64,000 nt of DNA from Syntrophorhabdales bacterium (GTDB lineage Bacteria; Desulfobacterota; Syntrophorhabdia; Syntrophorhabdales; WCHB1-27). Below the pieces are notes generated by a model. The model did not search any database. It had not been told where the DNA came from and worked only from the letters and a program-made list of their open reading frames with translations. The translations under genes and the position numbers were made by a program. Numbering within the stretch: position 1 is the stretch's first letter; the number at the start of each line of letters is the position of its first letter. The DNA is taken from contig DATKNH010000116.1 of the NCBI GenBank assembly GCA_035541455.1, forward strand, positions 62,001 to 126,000. Direction: 5' to 3'. Shown here piece by piece: positions 43,680-52,821 of the stretch.

Positions 43680-45068
43680 CTATTGCTTTTTCCCTTTGTT
43701 CTGAGGATCGTCCTTTGATTTTCCATCCTTCCCGTCAGGTTTCTTTTCCATAGTTTCCTCGAGAAGGATTTCCACTTCCTTCGCTTCCTGGGTGTTGCGC
43801 CCGTATTTCGCAGCGGCTTTTTCGAAATTGATCCGGGCTGCGGGCATCCTGCCAATTTCAAGGTAGTACCTGCCCAAATACTCGTAACCGATGGCTTCGT
43901 AGCCTAATCGCCCGACAACCATAGCGTACTTCTGATAAATGGAGGGGAGATTTTCTTTGTAAGGGAATAGGCTTTTCAATGCCTCCGCTGCGCCTTCGAG
44001 ATCACCGTTTCCTTCGAGTGCCGATGCGAGAAAATACGTGGCGATGGGGTCTGTCTGATCGCGCAGCACGTCAATTGCTTCTTTGAATCTCTGGGTTCTG
44101 ACATAGATCTCACCGAGAAAAAGTTTTCTGTAGGGGGAGTTCATGCCTTGAATCAGCTCTTCGGCTTTTGCATTGTTGCCCTTCAGCGTGTAGAGAAGGG
44201 CCACTCCGTACGCAGCAACCGGATCTTTGGGGTCTCTCTGGTACCTTCCCATCCACGTATCCTCTATGGCCGGGCCGAGAGGTTTATTCAGGATTTTCAG
44301 CCTTGCCTGGACGTAAGGGAAAAAATCTGTATTCACCTTGGTCTTGGGCAGGTGAATCCTGCTTTCAATTCTCGATGCTCGAACGTCAGAGTACGGGTGA
44401 GTGAGGAGATATTGAGGAATGCTTCTTTCTGACTCCGTGGCGCGAATTTTTTTCAGGAAATCTGAAAGGCCGTGACCGCTGTAACCTGACGCTTCCGCCG
44501 TTTCCAGGCCGTACCTGTCTGCCTCGTCCTCGTCTTCCCGGGAATACTTGAGAGAGACTGTTTGAGCGGCTGCCATGGTGCCGGTCATCAGGGCCGGGCC
44601 AAGAGCACCTGCACCGGGGACCATCGCTCCCAGCGTCCCCAGCAGGACCCCGGCAAGGGTTGCCCAACTCAGAGGCTTTTCTTTTTCCATCCTTTTGGCG
44701 ACATGCCGCCTTCCCACGTGGGCGAGCTCGTGAGACAGCACGCCTGCCACCTCTTCTTCCCTGTCAGCCATTTCGATGAGACCAGTGGTGACATACGTGT
44801 ACCCGCCCATAGTTGCGAACGCGTTGGGAACCGTTGACTCAACTACCGTCATTCTGACAGGAAAGGGAACCCCAGCATTTGGTTCCAGCCGTTTTGCAAT
44901 CTCTGCCATGTAAAGACAGACGTAAGGGTCAGTGTTGAGTCTGAACATCCTCAACACTTCCATGTGGATCTCTTTACCTTGTTTTGCCTCTTCTGTAAGC
45001 GTCAGAGAAAACGTGGTAAGGGGGAAACAGACAAGCAGGACTGCGGCCGTGAAGGCTTTAAATGTCAT
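43680..45068 (-). CDS. M48 family metalloprotease with TPR repeats (BepA-like)
   Basis: A 462-residue protein with a signal peptide (residues 1-21), a zinc protease domain with HELAH (113-117) and a third ligand in EDEADRYG (about 180-184), and a C-terminal TPR region (about 270-430). It ends in a Lys/Asp-rich tail. BepA-type proteins act in the periplasm in outer-membrane protein assembly and quality control. It overlaps the DD-carboxypeptidase gene by 4 bases, so both envelope enzymes are coupled. Confidence 0.9.
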   Translation of the reverse strand: MTFKAFTAAVLLVCFPLTTFSLTLTEEAKQGKEIHMEVLRMFRLNTDPYVCLYMAEIAKRLEPNAGVPFPVRMTVVESTVPNAFATMGGYTYVTTGLIEMADREEEVAGVLSHELAHVGRRHVAKRMEKEKPLSWATLAGVLLGTLGAMVPGAGALGPALMTGTMAAAQTVSLKYSREDEDEADRYGLETAEASGYSGHGLSDFLKKIRATESERSIPQYLLTHPYSDVRASRIESRIHLPKTKVNTDFFPYVQARLKILNKPLGPAIEDTWMGRYQRDPKDPVAAYGVALLYTLKGNNAKAEELIQGMNSPYRKLFLGEIYVRTQRFKEAIDVLRDQTDPIATYFLASALEGNGDLEGAAEALKSLFPYKENLPSIYQKYAMVVGRLGYEAIGYEYLGRYYLEIGRMPAARINFEKAAAKYGRNTQEAKEVEILLEETMEKKPDGKDGKSKDDPQNKGKKQ

Positions 45069-46012
45069 CGGTTATTCTTTGCCATGCGGTGGTGTTTGGT
45101 TCGTTTTGTCTTCTTCCTGGCCGATTTCTTGGCCGGAGCAGGGTTGTCTGCAGGAACCTTGTATGAAGAAAGCGTGATCGCTGACGCTCTGGCCAGTGTC
45201 AACTCCGTCCTTGTGGGAACCTTTTCATAAAGCTGCGCCAGAATTTGGACCGCATCACCCCAGAGGTTTTTGCTTCCCAGAAGTGCAAGGATGTAAATAT
45301 GACCATCCTTTTCGAAAGCTCCTACGTAGCAATGTTTTGATACCCGTGTAAAACCCGTCTTTCCGCCGACCGATGGCTCGAAACAGAAGAGAAGCCGGTT
45401 GTGGTTGGCGTAACGTATATCCTGCCTTCCCGCTTTGAAGAAGAAATACTTCTGGGAAATAATCTCCCGGAACTGCTCGTTGCCTAAGGCGTATCTAAAG
45501 ATGAGCGCCAGGTCCCAGCAGGTGCTGTAATGTCCCGGGACATAAAGACCGGACGCGTTTTTGAAGTGGGTGTTTATTGCGCCTATCTCGCGCGCCTTCT
45601 CATTCATCATGGTTGCGAAATCTTCTTCGCTTCCCGCAATAGCAAGACCCAGAGTATAGGCCGCATCATTCGCCGATTCAACCATCGTACCACTGATGAG
45701 ATCTGCGGCGGTGTAGGATTTTCCCGGCGAAAGGTTCAGCTTCGAAGCTGGTATCCTGCGCACACTCGCTGTCGCGGTAATCGGGGTTGAGCCGTCCAGC
45801 CTTTCGAGGGCGAGTATTGTGGTCATCACCTTTGTCGTGCTCGCGGGAGGGAGTTCTTCGTGATAATTCTTTCCCGCAAGTACGGCCATGCTTTCCTTTT
45901 CTACCAGCAGGTACGAGCGCGCGGAAATCTCGTCGGCTGCAAGCGCTCCGGAATAAAGAAGAGCGATGATGATCATGACAACGGGAACGACCAAAGATTT
46001 ATGCGTCATCAC
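45065..46012 (-). CDS. D-alanyl-D-alanine carboxypeptidase (peptidase S11)
   Basis: A 315-residue penicillin-binding protein of the DacA/DacF type that trims peptidoglycan stem peptides. The three active-site motifs are complete: SxxK at 58-61 (STTK), SxN at 113-115 (SAN) and KTG at 218-220. It has an N-terminal signal peptide and a C-terminal basic tail rich in Lys and Arg in place of a clear amphipathic anchor helix. It is periplasmic. Confidence 0.92.
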   Translation of the reverse strand: MMTHKSLVVPVVMIIIALLYSGALAADEISARSYLLVEKESMAVLAGKNYHEELPPASTTKVMTTILALERLDGSTPITATASVRRIPASKLNLSPGKSYTAADLISGTMVESANDAAYTLGLAIAGSEEDFATMMNEKAREIGAINTHFKNASGLYVPGHYSTCWDLALIFRYALGNEQFREIISQKYFFFKAGRQDIRYANHNRLLFCFEPSVGGKTGFTRVSKHCYVGAFEKDGHIYILALLGSKNLWGDAVQILAQLYEKVPTRTELTLARASAITLSSYKVPADNPAPAKKSARKKTKRTKHHRMAKNNR

Positions 46013-46131
46013 ACCCCCTATAATGTATAGCTGTATCCTCTATTTGTATTGCAGTATATATGCCACCGCTGCCTTTTTCAAGGTCCGAATGAATGAATGT
46101 CGCGTGTAAATCGTGTTCACACCGAGACGTC

Positions 46132-46257
46132 ATACCAGTTCGGATTCAAGATGGAGACCGAGGCGGCAGCGAGGAGCTTGCCGGAGGCGTACTCTAGTAC
46201 GTCGAGGAAAAGCGACGCAGCGACAACGAAAGTATACGCTTGAATCCGAACTGGTAT
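46132..46257. repeat. Stop-codon-anchored hairpin element, copy 1
   Basis: A perfect 19-bp inverted repeat (46132-46150 and 46239-46257) encloses 88 bases. The inner core carries a second palindrome, GTACTCTAGTAC (46189-46200). The right arm shares one base with the stop codon of the leftward gene at 46257-46598. Read from that gene the element is stop, arm, CTCGACGTACT..AGTACGCC core, arm. The same order and orientation occur at 52819-52948 after selB. Confidence 0.75.
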
Positions 46258-46598
46258 CACTTTTCGAGAGGTTTGACTGCAAAGTTCAGCACAACAGCCT
46301 GCACAATATCAAAGAGGATTTCGTCCGAAGAGTCTACGTTCTGCCTTTGGAAATAGGAGGCCGCGGCGGAACGGATGTCGTTGAAGACCTTGAGACAATC
46401 CTGCTTCCAGAATGACCTGTCCTCAGCCATGTTTCTCACGGCATCTATGGTCCACTGAGCCGCTTCGGTGTGGGCGGGCGTGACAAACCCATCCATCACA
46501 TCGCACAATTGGTTGGCAATCTGGCCGGCAGAATACTCTTTGGCATAGTAGTCCACGAGTGCTTTGAATGTGCGGTGTTTTGAGGGATCGCTCAGCAT
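46257..46598 (-). CDS. Small protein of unknown function
   Basis: A 113-residue, mostly alpha-helical soluble protein with no signal peptide, no cysteine motif apart from two single Cys, and no family I recognise. AGGAG lies 7 bases upstream of the ATG at 46598. It precedes a hairpin element that begins at its stop codon and follows the B12-radical SAM gene by 36 bases, so the two may be cotranscribed. Confidence 0.7.
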   Translation of the reverse strand: MLSDPSKHRTFKALVDYYAKEYSAGQIANQLCDVMDGFVTPAHTEAAQWTIDAVRNMAEDRSFWKQDCLKVFNDIRSAAASYFQRQNVDSSDEILFDIVQAVVLNFAVKPLEK

Positions 46599-46634
46599 AG
46601 CATTGCTCCTCTCAGGGGCTGTGGGGGACCTGCA

Positions 46635-48143
46635 TCAATTCAGGAAGCCGATATTGTCACAACTGACTTTCCTGAAATGAAAACCGCAGATCGCCAGGCC
46701 GATAGCAAGGGGCATGAGACGGGGACGTCTGAAGAGTGACCAGATGAGAAGTTTCCAGTACTGATAGCGCTCCTTTTCGGCTATCCCGAGGACAAATACA
46801 GATCTCACGAAAGCGACGACGTGACTCAGACGAAAATGGAACAGCTTCTCCTGAGAGGGCGCGTAGTCAGCAAGGAATCCCCTGATGCGCGCATAATAGC
46901 ATTTCGGAGAATAGATCGTATCGAGGATCTTCTGGTATCCATTGACAAGCAGTTCACGGTTCATCTTAGGAACGAAATTCATCGAGAGATCCATATGATC
47001 GCCTGAAATATCATGAAGCAGACGACCCTCCTTCACAAGTCTGTCGTACAACTTTGTCCCGCGCGGCGCATTGAGCAAGCCCACCATTGCAGTGACGATG
47101 CCGCTCTCCTGGATGAACTTGGTGAGCCGGTCAAAAATCGATGGCGGATCATTGTCGAAGCCGAGAATAAACCCTGCCTGCACCTGCAACCCCGATTTCT
47201 GTATGGTTTTTACGCATGCCATGAGATTGCGGTTCTTGTTCTGGAACTTATTGCACTCGGCGAGACTGGCTTCGTGTGGCGTTTCTATACCGACAAAGAC
47301 GGTGTCAAACCCTGCGCGCACCATGAGCCGCATCAGCTGCTGGTCATCCGCGAGATTGATCGAGGCTTCCGTTGCAAACGCAAAGGGATAGCCCTTTTCT
47401 TTCATCCACGCGCACATGGCAGGCAGTACATCCTTCTTCAGCTTTGCTTTGTTCCCGATAAAGTTGTCATCAACAAAAAAGACGCTCCCCCTCCAGCCGG
47501 TCTCGTAGAGACGATCTAATTCCGCGATAATCTGATCCGTACCTTTGGTTCTCGGTTTCTGACCATACAGCACCGTAATGTTACAGAACTCACAGTTGAA
47601 GGGGCAGCCGCGAGAATACTGCACGTTCATGGAAGCATAGTTCTTGAGGTTGACCAGCTCCCAGCGCGGTATCGGCGTCTTTTCGATGTCAGCCCAGTCG
47701 CCCGATGTGTAGGTGCGCCGGGGTGAGCCTTTTTCAAGGTCTTCCAGGAACAATGGAAGGGTTATCTCGGCCTCATTGAGGACGAGGTGATCGACGTCGG
47801 GAAAATCCTCAGGCATTGCCGTAAAGAGAGGCCCGCCCGCAACAGTCTTAACTCCAAGGGCCTTACACCGGGAGATGACCTGCTGAACCGACTCTTTCTG
47901 AATACACATTGCGCTGATAAAGACATAATCTGCCCAGCGCAGGTCTTTGTCCTCCAGGAGTCTTGTCTGCATATCGATAAGTCTTGTTTCCCAGTTGCGC
48001 GGGAGCAAACCTGCTACCGTGAGTAAGCCGAGCGGCGGTGAGCTGGCCTTTTTTGAGATGAACCTCAGCGCGTATTTGTACGACCAGAATGTGTCGGGAT
48101 GCTCTGGATAAACCAGCAAAACTTTCTTGCCTGTCATTGCCAT
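46635..48143 (-). CDS. B12-binding domain radical SAM protein (DUF4070 type, HpnP-like)
   Basis: A 502-residue class B radical SAM enzyme. The N-terminal part (residues 1-150) is a cobalamin-binding-like fold, and CxxxCxxC at Cys180, Cys184 and Cys187 holds the 4Fe-4S cluster. The blocks SVFFVDDNFIGNK, TVFVGIETPHEASL and the C-terminal MVGLLNAPRGTKLYDRL region match the DUF4070 group, which includes the hopanoid C-2 methylase HpnP. No hopanoid genes are nearby, so methylation of another lipid or metabolite is equally possible. ATG 48143 has GGAGGA about 9 bases upstream; a longer frame from 48224 is unlikely. Confidence 0.85.
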   Translation of the reverse strand: MAMTGKKVLLVYPEHPDTFWSYKYALRFISKKASSPPLGLLTVAGLLPRNWETRLIDMQTRLLEDKDLRWADYVFISAMCIQKESVQQVISRCKALGVKTVAGGPLFTAMPEDFPDVDHLVLNEAEITLPLFLEDLEKGSPRRTYTSGDWADIEKTPIPRWELVNLKNYASMNVQYSRGCPFNCEFCNITVLYGQKPRTKGTDQIIAELDRLYETGWRGSVFFVDDNFIGNKAKLKKDVLPAMCAWMKEKGYPFAFATEASINLADDQQLMRLMVRAGFDTVFVGIETPHEASLAECNKFQNKNRNLMACVKTIQKSGLQVQAGFILGFDNDPPSIFDRLTKFIQESGIVTAMVGLLNAPRGTKLYDRLVKEGRLLHDISGDHMDLSMNFVPKMNRELLVNGYQKILDTIYSPKCYYARIRGFLADYAPSQEKLFHFRLSHVVAFVRSVFVLGIAEKERYQYWKLLIWSLFRRPRLMPLAIGLAICGFHFRKVSCDNIGFLN

Positions 48144-48328
48144 GCTCTGTCGTCCTCCAGCAAAACCGGTTTTCAGGCTGTTGTTATAAACCGTGCAGCC
48201 CGGAAAGTCCATTATCTTAACCAATGAGAGAGGAAACCAGAAGACGGGGCATTGGACTCGTCGGCTTCGAATAAGTATAGCAGCCTTCAGTCCCTATTTG
48301 CACCCTTTTTTTTAAGGCAGGCGGTGAC

Positions 48329-48490
48329 ATGCAAAAAATAACGTTCTTCTTGCTGCTGACATTCTGCTTGGTGATGGAAAGATGGAGCAAAGGCGGGAAT
48401 GGCGCCTCTGCTCCTCATTGTCAATCTACACCGGCAAAACGCCGGCTCTGTTATCAAGGAGAAGATGATGGAGCATACGGACCGGGTTGA
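48329..48490 (+). CDS. Possible small exported peptide
   Basis: A 53-codon frame in the gap between the radical SAM and lipoprotein genes. It starts with a signal-like segment (MQKITFFLLLTFCLV) and ends in a polar tail. The ribosome-binding site (GGCGG) is weak, and the 3' end overlaps the convergent lipoprotein gene by 37 bases. No homologue is known to me; it may be chance. The rest of the 310-base gap 48144-48453 shows only a T-run near 48306 and a short stem CCGGC/GCCGG at about 48433. Confidence 0.25.
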   Translation: MQKITFFLLLTFCLVMERWSKGGNGASAPHCQSTPAKRRLCYQGEDDGAYGPG

Positions 48491-49122
48491 GCCGGCGGCG
48501 GTGGACTAGGAGCGGGACCTGTGCCTGCCTGCACCTGTACCTTATGTTCGGGTACCCATTTACCATTTACGTATTGACCGGGAACGACTACCCATGTACC
48601 CCCTTGAGACTGACTGTGATATTCCGTTGGCGGTGGCGGTGGGGGTGCTGCGTAGGTTCGTCTCGCGGGTGCAGAACCGGGAATCTGATTACCCTTGGCA
48701 TACATGCATTGCTGATACGCAATATCGTATCGCCTCTGGAGTTGGTACTCAGAGTTCGCGCCGGCGTTACTGCCCATGGCGGTTCCGCCGAGGAGACCCG
48801 CTCCACCGCCGATGGCAGCGCCAGCACCCGCGGCGGCCGAGTTGCCTCCTGTGGCGGCGCCAATGGCTAACCCCATCGCAGCCCCGACAGCTGTTCCCAC
48901 TATTGCTCCTGTGGCCGTATTCTTGTTAGCGGTTTCGCTGGGTGATGCTCCGCCGATGGACTGCTGGGCCCACTGGCGGCACACGGCGTCATCCGCCATG
49001 AATACCTCGAAGGGTTTTCCCGGACCCGGAAGCACTGCGACGGTCGGACCTGTGGGCATGGTAGCGCATCCTGAGAGCATTGCGAGAGAACAGATAAGCA
49101 GCAAACCTCGTTTCCAGTTCAT
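48454..49122 (-). CDS. Glycine-zipper lipoprotein
   Basis: A 222-residue lipoprotein with signal peptide and lipobox (LAMLSGCATMP) when started at ATG 49122, which has AAGGAGG 9 bases upstream. The centre (residues about 68-120) is a glycine zipper, GAIVGTAVGAAMGLAIGAATGG followed by more Gly/Ala repeats, of the YMGG type that inserts in membranes. The C terminus is proline-rich and contains a WVVVPGQYVNGKWVPEH motif seen in outer-membrane-associated proteins. It overlaps the Gly/Tyr-rich protein gene by 4 bases. Confidence 0.8.
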   Translation of the reverse strand: MNWKRGLLLICSLAMLSGCATMPTGPTVAVLPGPGKPFEVFMADDAVCRQWAQQSIGGASPSETANKNTATGAIVGTAVGAAMGLAIGAATGGNSAAAGAGAAIGGGAGLLGGTAMGSNAGANSEYQLQRRYDIAYQQCMYAKGNQIPGSAPARRTYAAPPPPPPTEYHSQSQGGTWVVVPGQYVNGKWVPEHKVQVQAGTGPAPSPPPPAQPGPYAPSSSP

Positions 49123-49718
49123 CGTGTTGTATCCTCCTTTCCCGATTGTGGAGGCGGTGTAGGGATCACTTGCTGCCATCCACCCGGGCAACTGCCGACG
49201 TAAGGGTAATAACCTTGAGGGTTCTGACAGTAGTACCAATAGGTCGGCTGTGGTTCGCTCGGGGCGGGAAGTTGATTATCCGGATACGCCGAGTACGGAT
49301 AGGCGTAAGGATAAGAGTACGGATAGGAATAGTAGGGATAGCCGTAGTAGGGGTAACCCCATCCCCACCAGGGATAGCCGTACCAGCCATAGTATCCCCA
49401 CCACGGTCCGCCGCCATACCAGCCATAATAACCCCAGGGGCGGTAGCCATACCATCCGTAAGGGCGATAATAGCCGCCATACCAGCCATACCCCCGGTAC
49501 CCGTAGTGGCCGCCGCCGTAATAGCCTCCGTGGTAGGCTCCCCCGTAATAGGCGCCTCCACGATACGAACCACCGGAATATCCCCCGTGGTATCCGCCTC
49601 CGGAATAGCCACCGGCATGACCTCCCCCGCCGTGTCCACCACCGGCAGCGTTAGCCACTCCTGAAAAAAGCAGAATCGACAAAAAAATCGCCGATAAAAC
49701 ACAAGCATTAAGCTTCAT
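49119..49718 (-). CDS. Exported glycine/tyrosine-rich low-complexity protein
   Basis: A 199-residue protein with a signal peptide (CVLSAIFLSILLFSGVANA). The mature region begins with GGGH and GGY repeats and passes into WYGGYYRPYG-like and YPYSYPYAYP-like repeats, so Gly, Tyr, Trp and Pro make up most of it. It ends in a short normal segment with two Cys (WYYCQNPQGYYPYVGSCPGGW), a motif found at the C terminus of many such envelope proteins. The ATG at 49718 is preferred to one at 49829. It is expressed with the glycine-zipper lipoprotein. Its role is unknown; it is probably surface or envelope associated. Confidence 0.8.
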   Translation of the reverse strand: MKLNACVLSAIFLSILLFSGVANAAGGGHGGGGHAGGYSGGGYHGGYSGGSYRGGAYYGGAYHGGYYGGGHYGYRGYGWYGGYYRPYGWYGYRPWGYYGWYGGGPWWGYYGWYGYPWWGWGYPYYGYPYYSYPYSYPYAYPYSAYPDNQLPAPSEPQPTYWYYCQNPQGYYPYVGSCPGGWQQVIPTPPPQSGKEDTTR

Positions 49719-50103
49719 CTGGTTATCGTTCCTTCTCTTCAAAGGATAAACCCCAGGGATGTGCATGTCAACAGCACTATCCCGCAAGAAAACCCTTGAT
49801 ACCCATCGACAACCATCAGCACAAACCATGCCAGATGCACTGCCCTGGTTGCAGGTGAGTTCTGTCTGTCATTCTCTTAAATTTCGCCTGTTTGGGACAT
49901 GAGCAGCCGATGCGGGAGTCGCACGGATTCCGGCTGTAGCGACATTACTGTCGAACAAGTATTTATCATTTCGACATTTATGGCATGGTGTGGCGAGAAG
50001 CGCTCACATCGTTGTGGTAACTTCTGCTTTTATGGCCATTGTTTTTCAGCCGCGTCGGCGTTAGAGTATGACGAAAATAGAAATGGCAAAAGGAGGTTCC
50101 CTC
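49719..50103. other. Intergenic region without recognised gene
   Basis: These 385 bases separate the leftward Gly/Tyr-rich gene from the rightward FKBP gene and must hold both promoters. I see no convincing -35/-10 pair, repeat or RNA gene. The AAAGGAGG at 50090-50097 is the ribosome-binding site of the FKBP gene. Confidence 0.5.
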
Positions 50104-50799
50104 ATGAAATTGTGCACAGGTGCCCTCGTAGTTATGACGACCCTGCTGCTGGCCGGGATTGCCTGCGGCGCTGACGAGCAAATGCTGAGGACGGAAAAGG
50201 AAAAGACGAGCTATGCGATAGGCGCGCAGACAGGCGCCGATATGCGCCATTTCGGCGTGGATGTTGATCCCGACCTTGTGGCGAGGGGCTTCCGGGATGC
50301 CTATTCAGGCAGGCAGCTTCTTCTCAACGACCAGCAGATGTCGGAAACAATCGGCAATATCAGCAGAACGATCTCTGCAAGGGGCAACGAGATGATGAAG
50401 CAGGATGCGGAGAAGAACAAAAAAGAAGGTGAGGCGTTTCTCGCCCAGAACATGCGGAAGGAAGGAGTGAAAACCTTGTCTGACGGTTTGCAATACAAGG
50501 TGCTCAGGGAGGGCACTGGTGCCGCCCCCAGAGTGACGGATACTGCTACGGTGAATTATCGTGGTACCTTTATCGATGGCACCGAGTTTGACAGCTCGTA
50601 TCGCAGAGGACAACCATTTACGTTCCAGGTGAATAAGATGATAAAGGGATGGGTTGAGGCTTTGCCAATGATGAGGGTCGGCTCAAAATGGCAGCTCTTC
50701 ATACCGCCCCAGCTTGCTTACGGCGAACAGGGAGCGCCCCCGGCGATAGGTCCAAACGCCACACTCATTTACGAAGTGGAGCTGCTTTCAATCAAATAG
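50104..50799 (+). CDS. FKBP-type peptidyl-prolyl cis-trans isomerase (Mip/FkpA-like)
   Basis: A 231-residue protein with a signal peptide (GALVVMTTLLLAGIACG), an N-terminal helical dimerisation domain (residues about 35-120) and a C-terminal FKBP domain with VNYRGTFIDGTEFDSSY and IPPQLAYGEQG. It catalyses proline isomerisation during folding of envelope proteins in the periplasm. ATG 50104 has AAAGGAGG 6 bases upstream. Confidence 0.93.
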   Translation: MKLCTGALVVMTTLLLAGIACGADEQMLRTEKEKTSYAIGAQTGADMRHFGVDVDPDLVARGFRDAYSGRQLLLNDQQMSETIGNISRTISARGNEMMKQDAEKNKKEGEAFLAQNMRKEGVKTLSDGLQYKVLREGTGAAPRVTDTATVNYRGTFIDGTEFDSSYRRGQPFTFQVNKMIKGWVEALPMMRVGSKWQLFIPPQLAYGEQGAPPAIGPNATLIYEVELLSIK

Positions 50800-50801
50800 A
50801 A

Positions 50802-50905
50802 GGCTGGACAGCTAGTCGGCTAGCAAGCCAAGAAGCTAGTCAGCTAGTCAGCTTTCAGGCTTGCCAGCCTGTGAACCCCTTAGCTTGCTAGCTTGCCGGC
50901 TAACC
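50802..50905. repeat. GCTAG-type short repeats upstream of selB
   Basis: The 123-base gap between the FKBP and selB genes is largely made of AGCTAGTC and GCTTGCTAGC units in both orientations (for example AGCTAGTCAGCTAGTCAGCT near 50833 and its inverted relatives near 50884), with a stem CAGGCTTGCCAGCCTG at about 50856. These would fold strongly in RNA. No promoter was identified. Confidence 0.6.
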
Positions 50906-50922
50906 AGTATACTATATCCTCC

Positions 50923-52821
50923 ATGAAGCAGATTGTTATCGGCACCGCAGGCCACATAGACCACGGGAAAACAGCGCTGGTCAAAGCACTCACCGGCATT
51001 GACTGTGACAGGCTCAAAGAAGAAAAAGAACGGGGCATAACCATCGAACTCGGGTTTGCCCACTACCGTTTCGGGGATGATCTCCTCGCAGGCATTGTCG
51101 ATGTCCCAGGGCACGAGCGCTTTGTCAAGCACATGGTAGCGGGCGCGTGGGGTATCGACATGGTACTCTTTGTAGTCGCGGCCGATGAATCGGTGATGCC
51201 GCAGACGAGGGAGCATCTCGATATCTGTGAACTGCTGGGCATCAAGAGAGGCATTGTCGCCATCACCAAAAAAGACCTCGTGGAGCCTGACATGGTGGAG
51301 CTGGTCAAGGAGGAGATAACCGATCTCGTCAAAGGTCGATTTCTCGAAGGCGCGCCGATCGTAGCTGTTTCATCGACCACGGGTGAAAACATCGACCTCC
51401 TCAAAGAACAGATCCGAAAAGTAGCTGATGAAATCCAGGAGCGCTCCAAAGCCGGCATCTTCAGATTGCCTGTTGACCGGGTCTTTACGATCAAGGGTTT
51501 CGGCACCATCATCACCGGCACCTGTATATCCGGCCAGGTGCATGTGGGTGAGGAGGTAGAAATCTACCCGACGGGAAGAAGGGCGAGAATAAGAAACCTG
51601 CAGGCCTACCATGAAGATGCGAGCGAGGCATCTGCCGGGCAGCGGGTGGCGCTTAACTTACAGGGGGTGGAGAAGCAGGAGATTGAGCGGGGAACGCTCA
51701 TCGGCAGGCCGGAAAGCCTGATGCTGACCAGTCGCATTGACGCAACATTCCGCTATCTCAAGCTCCCGTTCAAAGGTATAAAGAACGGGAGCATTCTTCG
51801 TTTCCATGTCGCGACGACACAAGTGGAAGCCCGGCTTATCCTTCTCGACCGAAAGAGTATAGAGCCCGGAGAGGAGGTATTCGCGCAGTTCATATTCATG
51901 GAACCGGTAGTTTTGCTGCCAGGAGACCGATTCATCCTGCGGGGATCGTATAGCGTGCAGACGCTCGGCGGAGGCACTGTTCTTGACATCATGCCCAGGA
52001 GACACGCTAGAAAGACAGGCGAGCTTGAAAGGACTCACGCTCTGCTCCGCGAAAGCAGTCTCGTCGAACGGGGCGAGTACCATATTCTGAAGGGAGCTTA
52101 CGAAGGTATACGCAAAGAGACACTGGCCGTGCTGCTGGGGACCGAGGAAAAGGCCATTGAAAAAGCGATTGCCGAATTGGCCCAGAACCGGAAGGCAAGC
52201 CTGATCGGTAGAACGCTCGTCCACTCGACGTATTTCTCAGATTACAAAACCAGGCTGCAAGCTCTCCTTGCGGACTTTTACGCGAAGAACCCTCTCAAGG
52301 TCGGCATCTCAAAAGAAGAACTTCGGACCAGGCTGCCCAAGGTTGAATCTCACGTATTCCAGGTTGCCCTTGAGGAGCTCAGCAAAGCGGGTCAGCTGGA
52401 GCTGGAGAAGGACAAGGTGCTCTTGAAGGGGGTAACCCGGACGGCTGACAAGTCAGTCCAACAGGGAGAGGAACAGATCCTGAAAAAACTTCAGAGGTCT
52501 GGGCTGACTCCTCCGATCTTGGGCGAATTGGCAGCCGATCTGAATCTGAAGGAATCCAATCTTCGCGACATGCTCGGAAAACTTGCGCACGAAGGCAAAG
52601 TGGCAAGGATCAAGGGTGACATGTACTTTGATGCGGACGTGATTGAATCGCTGAAAAAGAAGGTAATTGATCATCTGGAGAAGCACAAGGAGATGATGCC
52701 TTCTGATTTCAAGAATATGACGGGTGTTTCCAGAAAGTATATGATTCCGCTGCTTGAGTACTTTGACGAAACAAGGCTGACGATACGCAGCGGCGATAAA
52801 CGCCTGCTCCGCACCGCGTAA
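50923..52821 (+). CDS. selB: Selenocysteine-specific elongation factor SelB
   Basis: A 632-residue translational GTPase that delivers Sec-tRNA to UGA codons at SECIS elements. The GTPase motifs are GHIDHGKT (10-17), DVPGH (60-64) and TKKD (115-118). Domains II and III follow, and the C-terminal third is made of winged helices that bind the SECIS stem. ATG 50923 gives the family's usual start ([17 protein letters not shown]). Neither selA, selC nor a clear selenoprotein gene is seen in this window. The stop codon TAA is the first three bases of a hairpin element. Confidence 0.94.
   Translation: MKQIVIGTAGHIDHGKTALVKALTGIDCDRLKEEKERGITIELGFAHYRFGDDLLAGIVDVPGHERFVKHMVAGAWGIDMVLFVVAADESVMPQTREHLDICELLGIKRGIVAITKKDLVEPDMVELVKEEITDLVKGRFLEGAPIVAVSSTTGENIDLLKEQIRKVADEIQERSKAGIFRLPVDRVFTIKGFGTIITGTCISGQVHVGEEVEIYPTGRRARIRNLQAYHEDASEASAGQRVALNLQGVEKQEIERGTLIGRPESLMLTSRIDATFRYLKLPFKGIKNGSILRFHVATTQVEARLILLDRKSIEPGEEVFAQFIFMEPVVLLPGDRFILRGSYSVQTLGGGTVLDIMPRRHARKTGELERTHALLRESSLVERGEYHILKGAYEGIRKETLAVLLGTEEKAIEKAIAELAQNRKASLIGRTLVHSTYFSDYKTRLQALLADFYAKNPLKVGISKEELRTRLPKVESHVFQVALEELSKAGQLELEKDKVLLKGVTRTADKSVQQGEEQILKKLQRSGLTPPILGELAADLNLKESNLRDMLGKLAHEGKVARIKGDMYFDADVIESLKKKVIDHLEKHKEMMPSDFKNMTGVSRKYMIPLLEYFDETRLTIRSGDKRLLRTA

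Noticed and set aside
46132-46257. Insertion sequence
   Set aside because: There is no transposase frame in the 126 bases, and the arms differ from those of the second copy. It is too small for an IS and is reported as a hairpin element.
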